Source: CAMTWZ01 sp964412365
GTDB taxonomy: Bacteria > Bacteroidota > Rhodothermia > Balneolales > HLUCCA01
Assembly (NCBI GenBank): GCA_964412365.1
Contig: CAYPOI010000004.1
Span: forward strand, 1-61,950
Direction of reading: 5' to 3'
DNA length: 61,950 nt
Below, piece by piece: positions 42,069 through 49,570 of the stretch; the first letter of the stretch is position 1; the number at the start of each line of letters is the position of its first letter. The translations under genes and the position numbers were made by a program. Below the pieces are notes generated by a model. That model did no database searches, was not told where the DNA came from, and was given only the letters and a program-made list of their open reading frames with translations.

Positions 42069-43289
42069 CTAAGCGATCGCGCCGATCTGATTGAGCAGTT
42101 CGTCGTTGCTCTTGGTGCGCTTTAGCACTTGGAGCAGGCTGCTCATGGATTCTTTGGGCGATTTGCGAAGCAGATACCGGCGGACCATGTTCCGTTCTTC
42201 AATCGCGTCTTCGATGAACTTGTGCTCGTTACGAGTACCGGACGCGGCGATGTTGATGGCTGGAAACACGCGGTCGTTCGCCAATTCGCGATCCAAGACC
42301 AGTTCCATGTTCCCGGTTCCTTTGAACTCCTCAAAAATGAGGTCGTCCATGCGGGAATTCGTTTCGATGAGGGCGGTAGCGATGATCGTGAGCGATCCTC
42401 CGCCTTCAATCTTGCGGGCGGAGCCGAAGATTTTCTTAGGGATTTCAAGGGCGCGGATGTCCAGACCGCCCGACATCGTGCGTCCGCCGCCGGTCTGAGC
42501 GGCGTTGTACGCACGACCCATCCGTGTGAGCGAATCAATCAACAGTACGCAATCTTCTCCCATTTCAGCGAGGCGTTTCATATAGCCGATGGCCAATTCC
42601 GAAACACGGGTATGGTTGTGTGTCGGTTTGTCGTTCGACGATGCGAAGACTTTCCCTTTCGTTGTGCGCATGAAATCGGTCACTTCCTCTGGACGTTCAT
42701 CCACCAGAAGCACACCCAGATGGATGTCGGGATAATGCTCGTCGATTGCATGTGCGATCTTTTTCAGGATCACCGTCTTCCCTGTACGAGGTGGTGCAAC
42801 AATCAGGGCGCGCTGTCCTCGTCCAACAGGAGAGATCAAATCCATCACGCGAAGCTCCACATCTTCTGGTTTGAACGCCAGTTGAAGGTATTCGATCGGC
42901 ATGATGGGGGTTTGCAATTCGAAACGCCGGGCTTTGGTCCATTTTTCAAACGGCCCGACATTCAGCATGTCGACGGTGGTGACATGCAAGTTTCCTTTCT
43001 GATCCCGCTCCATCTCACCCGACACATACAAACCGGTCTTGAGGTTCATGAACCGGACCTGGTCCGGAAACAGGAACGGATCGTTCAATGTTTTTGTGAA
43101 TTCGTGGTCGAACTTCCGGATGAATCCATAACCTTTCTCATTCACTTCAATCACACCCGAGTACTCGCCCGCAGGTTGAATCACGCCATTCGCAACGAAC
43201 TCCGGAATGAAGACCTGTTTGCCAGAGGGGCCGCCAGGTCCTTTTTTCTTGTTCTTATTAAATGGGCGTTTTCTGCGGTCGTTTCTCAT
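42069..43289 (-). CDS. rho: Transcription termination factor Rho
   Basis: Hexameric RNA-dependent ATPase that ends transcription and silences unneeded transcripts. OB-fold RNA-binding domain (GVIEVNEKGYGFIRKF to TVDMLNV), Walker A APPRTGKT (165-172), LLVDERPEEVTDF, VLLIDSLTRMGRAYN (Walker B), Q-loop MSGGLD, R-loop/secondary-site FEEFKGTGNMEL and LASDRVFPAI-like LANDRVFPAINI. At 406 residues it is the short form. The E. coli N-terminal helix bundle is replaced by a strongly basic tail RRKRPFNKNKKKGPGG. It is the last gene of a seven-gene leftward run that begins with glgB, 6 bp after the TPR gene. Confidence 0.95.
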   Translation of the reverse strand: MRNDRRKRPFNKNKKKGPGGPSGKQVFIPEFVANGVIQPAGEYSGVIEVNEKGYGFIRKFDHEFTKTLNDPFLFPDQVRFMNLKTGLYVSGEMERDQKGNLHVTTVDMLNVGPFEKWTKARRFELQTPIMPIEYLQLAFKPEDVELRVMDLISPVGRGQRALIVAPPRTGKTVILKKIAHAIDEHYPDIHLGVLLVDERPEEVTDFMRTTKGKVFASSNDKPTHNHTRVSELAIGYMKRLAEMGEDCVLLIDSLTRMGRAYNAAQTGGGRTMSGGLDIRALEIPKKIFGSARKIEGGGSLTIIATALIETNSRMDDLIFEEFKGTGNMELVLDRELANDRVFPAINIAASGTRNEHKFIEDAIEERNMVRRYLLRKSPKESMSSLLQVLKRTKSNDELLNQIGAIA

Positions 43290-43295
43290 GTGTGA

Positions 43296-44648
43296 TTATC
43301 TCACGCGGGTCGATTCGTTGATCCAGGCGTAGCATTCGCGAAGGGAACCGTTTACCTGAAGGCGGTCGCCGACAGTCCAGTTCTGGTAGAATTTTTCTTC
43401 GACAGATGGGGCGGAACGCTCATACTGAGCATAGGATCTCTCCACGGCACTGCGTACAGAGGCATCGGCACGTGCTTTGTCAAGATAATCCAGAATCAGC
43501 CAATACACCACTTTATCGAGACGGGTCAATTGTCCACCCGCACAAATGGTCACGGCTTGCGCATAGATCTGAGCGATAGCCAAATTCGGCTCACCCCATT
43601 CTGGGTCGTACGATGACGCACGGCGCGCATATTCGCGGGCACGTTGCAGATTGTCGAGGTTGCGGAACAGGTTCGCCAAATCCAAAGCCACGATTTTCAA
43701 TTCGGTCGGGTCTTGCGATTTGCCTAAAGCTTCTTCCATGTATTTGATGCCGAGGCGGTAGTCTGCGTTCGAAGACGCCATCACGCCCATACGACGTGTG
43801 TTGGCATAGTTCGCATCCGCTTTGTACAATTCTTCCGCGAGTTTCTGCGAATTTTCACGGTCGCCGACTCTCACATACAAATCGTACAATTGACCCATGA
43901 TGTCGATCGGGCAAACGCCGTCTGGGCATTGGGTAAGCAAGAACGCGATACGGTCTTCAGGATTACGGAACAGACGGTCGCGGATGCCATTGAAGGCGTC
44001 GACCGTGGCTGAATCGGCATGGGGTTGCGCGGCTTCCATGAAGGCGATCACTTCATCATTCCGGTTTTCAGAGACGAGATAATTGGCGAGGAACTGGGCG
44101 TAGAATCCGTCCGCATCGGTAACGAGGCGTTTTGGGTCTTTGTCATACAAAATCATGTATTGATCAAATGCCAATTGTTGGTTCTTCGAAATGTCGGAAT
44201 TGCCCAAAAGAAAACGTCCGTATTCATATCTCCAGCGGAATTCATCAATTTCTTCAGGCGTGAAAATGGTCAACACACGATCGTACAAGGTTTTTGCGGA
44301 ATCCAGGTACGTGGATTTGAGGATCGGATCGGCCGGGATCTTCGACATTTCTGCATAGACATTGATCATTCGGTCGAAATTTCGGTCACCACGGATTTCC
44401 TGTCTTCCGATGGTCAATGATTTCGGATGAGCGAGGATCAACCAGCGACCATACATCAAAAGCAGATCGAAGTCTTCCAAGGTGCGGTTCGGATTCGGAC
44501 GCATCACATTGGTGTATTCGCTTTGGAAAATGCCATACACTTCTTGAGCGGCAAGGCCATATGGTGCTTCTGGAATCGGATCGGTTTGAGCCTGTGCGTT
44601 TTGAACGCTGAAAGCGACCAATGCCAGGGTAAGAAGGAGTGATTTCAT
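43296..44648 (-). CDS. Exported TPR-repeat protein
   Basis: Protein of 450 residues with signal peptide MKSLLLTLALVAFSVQNAQA and a run of TPR-like helical pairs across most of its length. Examples: LYDLYVRVGDRENSQKLAEELYKADANY, LGIKYMEEALG, LDLANLFRNLDNLQRAREYARRASSYDPEWGEPNLAIAQIYA. The Cys pairs (CPDGVC near 243) and a late Cys may form periplasmic disulfides. No catalytic motif. In Bacteroidota such TPR proteins often accompany outer-membrane beta-barrel and lipoprotein genes, as here. Function unknown; a scaffold for envelope assembly is a guess. Confidence 0.75.
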   Translation of the reverse strand: MKSLLLTLALVAFSVQNAQAQTDPIPEAPYGLAAQEVYGIFQSEYTNVMRPNPNRTLEDFDLLLMYGRWLILAHPKSLTIGRQEIRGDRNFDRMINVYAEMSKIPADPILKSTYLDSAKTLYDRVLTIFTPEEIDEFRWRYEYGRFLLGNSDISKNQQLAFDQYMILYDKDPKRLVTDADGFYAQFLANYLVSENRNDEVIAFMEAAQPHADSATVDAFNGIRDRLFRNPEDRIAFLLTQCPDGVCPIDIMGQLYDLYVRVGDRENSQKLAEELYKADANYANTRRMGVMASSNADYRLGIKYMEEALGKSQDPTELKIVALDLANLFRNLDNLQRAREYARRASSYDPEWGEPNLAIAQIYAQAVTICAGGQLTRLDKVVYWLILDYLDKARADASVRSAVERSYAQYERSAPSVEEKFYQNWTVGDRLQVNGSLRECYAWINESTRVR

Positions 44649-44670
44649 GATGATGACTTTCTTTGACGGA

Positions 44671-45945
44671 TTAATCGATTTTCCTTTGGAGGAACATCAG
44701 TTCTGATAGATTGAACGATACCCTAAATGTGATTATTTGCTCTCTAACCAAATCATGCGATGTGGTGCCTCGCAGTCCGTAGTCGACACTCAAGTCGATA
44801 CTGGAACCGGCTGACCGTGATGGAATCCCTAAACCCGCGCTGAAAACCAACGTCGAGATCGATGTGTCTGACAGCTGCAGATGTCCGGTATCGTAGGAGA
44901 TACCGCCGCGATACAAGAATCGGTTGAAGAACGTGTTATCGGAGCGACCGTCAGGAATATACTGAAACCCACCGCCGATTTTGGACCTGGATTTCATATA
45001 GCCGGGTGTCGACCCGTTAAAATCAGTGTAAGAACCCCAGTTTTGATGCATCCATTCGAGGGTTCCCAACCAAGAACGGTTTGTGCTGTAAGCGACGCCT
45101 AAGACGAATTCCGCGGGCAGTTGATTTTCGCCACGCCCGAATTTGGTGTCTTCGATTTGTGTGGTTCCATTGATGGCTTGACGGTCTCTCGCCAACAAAT
45201 CCGAGTTCAAATCGACAGGCAAGCTGTAAGTCGCTCCAATATGCAATCCATCATTGGTGGATAGAAGTTTCGAAAAGCTGCTGAATACGCCGAATTTGTT
45301 CCCAAATCCGATATTGCTCAAAATACGCTGGCGGTCCAGATTCTGGTATCCGATCACTTGGAACTCGATGGTCTCATGGTTCCGCAACGTGCCGAACACC
45401 AAGGATGGGGAATAACCGACAGACAGCCAATCGGTAAGGGCAACACCCATGCCAAATTCCATGCGGTTGAGTCCGCCAGTTCCGGTCAATGTCGACATGT
45501 AGCGCAAGGTGTCGATTCCGGCTACCGATTCAATCAAGTTGCTCGAGCGGTAGCTGTTTTCAGTGATCGGAAGCATGCCGAAGCTGAAACCTACTTTTTC
45601 GCGCACAATGGGGAATGTGATTTGCAAGGCCAAGGCATCCGCTTGGCTGTTCGACGACGTACCGGTTTGGTCGGTCGCATTCAGGTTGCGATACCCGAAT
45701 CCACCACCTGCCGTTGTGAAATACGCGCTGCTGTACAAAGCCGGATTGGCAAAACTGGTTCCGATGCGGTTTGAAAGTGCGACTCCGGTCACTCCCATCG
45801 AACTCCCGAATGAGGATCGATAATCGATTGGCATGCCCAATCCGAGATACGAATACATCGATGTTCCCTGCAACTCACTGCTCTGCGCGTGCATGCCGGT
45901 CGTTGCAGTCAATACCATCACTACGGTGAGTAAAATTGTTCTCAT
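44671..45945 (-). CDS. Outer membrane beta-barrel protein
   Basis: Signal peptide (ending TTGMHAQ) followed by a glycine/serine- and aromatic-rich sequence of alternating strands, 424 residues. The pattern AFANPAL-like TSFANPALYS near residue 65 and SVGYSPSLVFG recall FadL/OmpP1 transporters and PorV-like proteins. The C-terminus (ITFRVSFNLSELMFLQRKID) is a short basic tail seen in a Bacteroidota family of conserved hypothetical barrels. Substrate unknown. It follows the DUF4270 gene with a 1-bp gap, so the two are tightly linked. Confidence 0.7.
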   Translation of the reverse strand: MRTILLTVVMVLTATTGMHAQSSELQGTSMYSYLGLGMPIDYRSSFGSSMGVTGVALSNRIGTSFANPALYSSAYFTTAGGGFGYRNLNATDQTGTSSNSQADALALQITFPIVREKVGFSFGMLPITENSYRSSNLIESVAGIDTLRYMSTLTGTGGLNRMEFGMGVALTDWLSVGYSPSLVFGTLRNHETIEFQVIGYQNLDRQRILSNIGFGNKFGVFSSFSKLLSTNDGLHIGATYSLPVDLNSDLLARDRQAINGTTQIEDTKFGRGENQLPAEFVLGVAYSTNRSWLGTLEWMHQNWGSYTDFNGSTPGYMKSRSKIGGGFQYIPDGRSDNTFFNRFLYRGGISYDTGHLQLSDTSISTLVFSAGLGIPSRSAGSSIDLSVDYGLRGTTSHDLVREQIITFRVSFNLSELMFLQRKID

Positions 45946-45946
45946 A

Positions 45947-47134
45947 TCAATTTTCCTCGAAAGTGGTGGTGATCAGAACCGGTTTGCGGTCGGCCGAAAG
46001 ATGGTTGAAAAACAACTTAGGACTGACGGCGCCATTGTACCGGTTGGCGAGGAAATACAAGTCCCCTAGATTTTGATCCGTGGTGATCACACTGTTGTAG
46101 TAAGTGGTCATATTGCTCCGGAAAGTACCGGCATCCGAGCGGTTGACGAACAGGTTCGGGCTGTTGAAGATGGCGAAATTCGTCTCGTAATCTTCCAAGA
46201 CATAGATCGGGATTTGTGACGGGTCGAACCAGGCATGACCTGCGGGCAGTTGCGATTGCATCGTGAGCGTATCCACATACATCACCAATTCCACTCTGGA
46301 GGGGAATCGTGCACCAATGAACGCTTCCGAAAACGGAATATCCAAGATGCCCACCGTATTGAAATTATTTTCCACGATGGTCACGTCGTTCGGGAGCACC
46401 ATGGCGGATGGGGTTCGCTGCAGACTGTTGGCTGTCTGGCGGAATGTGATCGCGCGTCGGGTCAATGTCGTATCGTTTTGCTGCACAAAAATGGCAGATG
46501 TGAGCGCATCGATGGCGATGATCTTATCCGTATTCACACCACGCACGGCAAATCCGTAGATCGTATTCAAAAAGGTGGAGTCGCGGGACGCGCTGCTGTC
46601 ATTTTTACGTTCGAGATACCGATTGTACCATCCGGCAGGCAAATTGAATTTCACGGAGTCTTCATTCGTGACGGTGAATGTGTGCAGAACAGCCAGATCG
46701 GTTAGGGGAAGGGAGTCGAGCGTCCAAGCCTGTGCTCTCCAACGACGTGTGACTTCAAGCAGCTCATAGGTGCTGGTGGATGTCGTATCGCCGGTGATCC
46801 CATCGATGAACAACGTCATCACGAATGTCGCGTTCGCTCCGATCGAGTCGTTCCGGGAAATCAGCGAGGGCTGCATCAAACCGACGGCCTCATATCGTCC
46901 GAAGAGGGCATGATCGTAGATTCCAGCCGATACGAACGACAGGTTCCCTGAGTAGGCCTTCAGTTGGGTGGTTGAAATGCTCGGCACCGCAAGGGTGTCG
47001 CGTTTCAGTTGTGGGTTTTCCGGACCGAATGAACGGCCGACGGAACCAGGATTCTCACAATTCTGCAACACCAGCAAGGAGCCGGTGATGAGGATGAGAA
47101 GGGAGAAGCGGGAGAAGCGTGATGAGGAAGCCAA
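45947..47134 (-). CDS. DUF4270-like exported protein, probable lipoprotein
   Basis: 395-residue protein with hydrophobic leader and Cys26 in LLVLQNC, a lipobox with atypical Asn at -1. The mature start CENPGSVGRSFGPENPQL and the beta-rich body (SVKFNLPAGWYNRYL, ILDIPFSEAFIGARFPSRVELVMYVD) match my memory of the DUF4270 family, whose genes lie next to glycogen-synthase-like genes in many Bacteroidota. This is exactly the order here. Function is unknown; exported surface or periplasmic role is inferred from the signal. Family assignment is by resemblance only. Confidence 0.65.
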   Translation of the reverse strand: MASSSRFSRFSLLILITGSLLVLQNCENPGSVGRSFGPENPQLKRDTLAVPSISTTQLKAYSGNLSFVSAGIYDHALFGRYEAVGLMQPSLISRNDSIGANATFVMTLFIDGITGDTTSTSTYELLEVTRRWRAQAWTLDSLPLTDLAVLHTFTVTNEDSVKFNLPAGWYNRYLERKNDSSASRDSTFLNTIYGFAVRGVNTDKIIAIDALTSAIFVQQNDTTLTRRAITFRQTANSLQRTPSAMVLPNDVTIVENNFNTVGILDIPFSEAFIGARFPSRVELVMYVDTLTMQSQLPAGHAWFDPSQIPIYVLEDYETNFAIFNSPNLFVNRSDAGTFRSNMTTYYNSVITTDQNLGDLYFLANRYNGAVSPKLFFNHLSADRKPVLITTTFEEN

Positions 47135-47153
47135 GCGTATTCGGGATAATCAG

Positions 47154-47954
47154 TCAAAGAGCCGCAATTCTGCGATAGTATTCGGCAAATTTAGTGGACA
47201 CATCAGTCGGGGCGCCCTGGATTTTTTCGAGCGGGTAGGTAAGGTCGGGATAGAGGTTTTCAGGCTCACCGGGTTTGATATCGTTCCCCGTTACCACGTA
47301 ATCCGCATAAGCCAAGCCGGCGCGTAGCGGATCCACTCTGCCGTTGGTCTCGATCGTACTGCGATCAAAATCGTCTGGCAGATCCAAGTACCGATATATT
47401 TCTTGGTCGAACGTTCCAGGGTTGTACATGCTGTGAAGATTGAAAACGACCTTCGTGTTGGCGAAATTGCTTTCGTTCTTGTAGGTCGTTTTGACCAGCA
47501 TAGGCACCAATCCACCCGCCCAATCGTGGCAATGGATGATGTCGGGCATCCATCCGAGACGCTTCACCGTTTCCAAGATGCCTTTGTTGTAAAAGGCGAG
47601 GCGAGCGGCGTTGTCGTCGTAGAAGGCATTTGTTTTGGGATCGTGAAACAGGGCTTTGCGCTTGAAATAGGTGTCGTTGTCCAAAAAGTACACCTGAAGT
47701 TTCGCGTTTGGAATGCTGGCGACCTTGATTTTCAGCGATTCAACCGTACCCTCCATGTTCACTTCGATGCCCGCCAAGCGGATCACTTCATGCAACCGGT
47801 TGCGGCGATCGTTGATCGAACCGTATTTGGGTAGCAAGATCCGGATTTCGAATCCTTTATCTTGCAAGGATGCCGGTAAAAACCGCAGCAAGTCTGCGGT
47901 ATTGGTCATCTTTGCAAATGGAGAGATTTCGGCTGCAGCGTAGAGTATTTTCAT
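47154..47954 (-). CDS. Half-length starch/glycogen synthase-like protein (GT5 N-terminal domain)
   Basis: 266 residues that match only the N-terminal Rossmann half of GT5 glycogen synthases: MKILYAAAEISPFAK, LPASLQDKGFEIRILLPKYG, DIIHCHDWAGGLVPMLV, VVFNLHSMYNPG. The C-terminal half with the E/D nucleotide-sugar site is absent, and the ADP-glucose-binding KxGG of the N-terminal loop reads K15-M-T-N18. A complete retaining glycosyltransferase is therefore not expected; a regulatory, binding or accessory role is more likely. The gene lies between malQ and the DUF4270 gene, and I saw no frameshift or remnant of the missing half in the 64 bp to malQ. Short GT5 proteins of this size recur in Bacteroidota relatives. 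Confidence 0.8.
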   Translation of the reverse strand: MKILYAAAEISPFAKMTNTADLLRFLPASLQDKGFEIRILLPKYGSINDRRNRLHEVIRLAGIEVNMEGTVESLKIKVASIPNAKLQVYFLDNDTYFKRKALFHDPKTNAFYDDNAARLAFYNKGILETVKRLGWMPDIIHCHDWAGGLVPMLVKTTYKNESNFANTKVVFNLHSMYNPGTFDQEIYRYLDLPDDFDRSTIETNGRVDPLRAGLAYADYVVTGNDIKPGEPENLYPDLTYPLEKIQGAPTDVSTKFAEYYRRIAAL

Positions 47955-48018
47955 GTCGACAAAGGGTTTTAACCTTTAAAAATAAGACTTTTCGCTGTTT
48001 TTTTTATTACCGAATCGC

Positions 48019-49566
48019 TCATGCCTCTTCGGCATCGATATTCACGAGGTTCGAATCGGACATGTTTAGCCGTGGGTTCCGGTTGGATATCCCAATCAGA
48101 TACCGCATATACTCTGCATTCACCTGATTGAGCATCTCAGGCGTGTATCGCCAAAGCCAGTTGTTGGCCGTGGTGCCCGGAAAATTCATGCGATGTTCGG
48201 TTCCCAATCCCATCAGATCTTGCAATGGGAAAATGGCTTGGTCGGCCACACTCATCATTCCGGCACGGACAAGCTCCCAATGGATGGCGCTGCCATCGCT
48301 GCGTGTGTACTCGCGGGCGCGGTGGCGTTCGGCATCCGGCGCAGCCTCATACCATCCGATGGTGGTGTCGTTGTCGTGGGTGCCGGTATAAACCACGCAA
48401 TTCGCAGTGGTATAATTATGTGGCAGGAAGGCGTTGGCCTGATTGTCGGTGAAGGAAAACTGCAGGATCTTCATGCCTGGAAATTGGAAAGAGTCGCGCA
48501 GATCAACCACAGATGGGGTGATCACTCCCAAGTCTTCGGCGATGATGGGCACATCGCCCAATTGGGTGCGGATGGTCTCGAACAAATCTTTCCCCGGACC
48601 CTTTACCCAGCGACCGTATTCAGCGGTTTTGGCGCTAGCATCCACTTCCCAATAGGCGTCGAAGCCACGGAAATGATCCACGCGGATGAGATCAAACATG
48701 CGGAACATCTGCTTGAAGCGCTCCATCCACCACGAATAATCGTCTTTGGCCATCACCTTCCATTTGTACAATGGATTTCCCCACAATTGCCCCGTGGCGG
48801 AGAAATAATCGGGGGGCACGCCCGCGACTTTGATGCGGTTTCCTTTGGCATCCACTTCGAAAAAATGGGGATGTGACCACACATCGGAGCTGTTATGGTC
48901 CACGAAGATCGGAATATCCCCCACAACCCGGATGCCACGCTCGTTCGCATACGATTTGAGCGCCATCCATTGGTTGAAAAACTCAAACTGCAGGAAATAA
49001 TGCAGATCAATTTCGGTTTTGAGGCGTTTGCGAGCCTCGGCCATGGCCTTGGGTTTGCGCTGCGCCAGTCCCACATCCCAGGTATTCCACGATTGACGAC
49101 CGTTTTCGATGGATATGGCGATGAACAACACATATTCATCGATCCAGTAGGCATTGTTTTTTCGAAACGCATCATACCCGGCTTTGATGCCGGCGTCATC
49201 GGACGCATGAAAACGTGCCGCGGCTTTTGTGAACAGCGCGTCTTTGATGGCGAACGCCGCATCGTAATCCGCTTTGGTACGGGATGGGAGCTTCGCGGCA
49301 TCCGCTTCGGCCCGACTCAGCAATCCTTTTTGAACCAACACATCCGGACTGATCAAGTACGTATTTCCTGCAAACGCCGAATAACTCGCGTAAGGGGAAT
49401 TTCCATATCCCGTTGGTCCAAGTGGCAAAATCTGCCAAATCGATTGATGAGTGCTTTCAAGAAATTGGATGAACGTGTAGGCGGATGGTCCTAAATCTCC
49501 AATTCCATATTGCGATGGAAAGGATGTGGGGTGGACGAGAACCCCGCTGGAACGTTGGAAACGCAT
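48019..49566 (-). CDS. malQ: 4-alpha-glucanotransferase (amylomaltase, GH77)
   Basis: Disproportionates maltodextrins by cutting and re-joining alpha-1,4-glucan segments. GH77 marks: GVLVHPTSFPSQYGIGDLG, QILPLGPTGYGNSPY, IRVVGDIPIFVDHNSSDVW, nucleophile Asp in LIRVDHFRGFDAYWEV, acid/base Glu in IIAEDLGVIT, VVYTGTHDNDTTIGW and EHRMNFPGT. 515 residues is the normal bacterial length. It starts 4 bp after the glgB stop, so it is cotranscribed with the branching enzyme for glycogen or maltodextrin handling. Confidence 0.95.
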   Translation of the reverse strand: MRFQRSSGVLVHPTSFPSQYGIGDLGPSAYTFIQFLESTHQSIWQILPLGPTGYGNSPYASYSAFAGNTYLISPDVLVQKGLLSRAEADAAKLPSRTKADYDAAFAIKDALFTKAAARFHASDDAGIKAGYDAFRKNNAYWIDEYVLFIAISIENGRQSWNTWDVGLAQRKPKAMAEARKRLKTEIDLHYFLQFEFFNQWMALKSYANERGIRVVGDIPIFVDHNSSDVWSHPHFFEVDAKGNRIKVAGVPPDYFSATGQLWGNPLYKWKVMAKDDYSWWMERFKQMFRMFDLIRVDHFRGFDAYWEVDASAKTAEYGRWVKGPGKDLFETIRTQLGDVPIIAEDLGVITPSVVDLRDSFQFPGMKILQFSFTDNQANAFLPHNYTTANCVVYTGTHDNDTTIGWYEAAPDAERHRAREYTRSDGSAIHWELVRAGMMSVADQAIFPLQDLMGLGTEHRMNFPGTTANNWLWRYTPEMLNQVNAEYMRYLIGISNRNPRLNMSDSNLVNIDAEEA

Positions 49567-49570
49567 AATG

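Noticed and set aside
42129..43295. Open frame of 388 codons on the plus strand opposite rho.
   Set aside because: It is antisense to an unmistakable rho gene, with a low-complexity His/Arg/Phe-rich translation and no domain. It is a codon-usage shadow.
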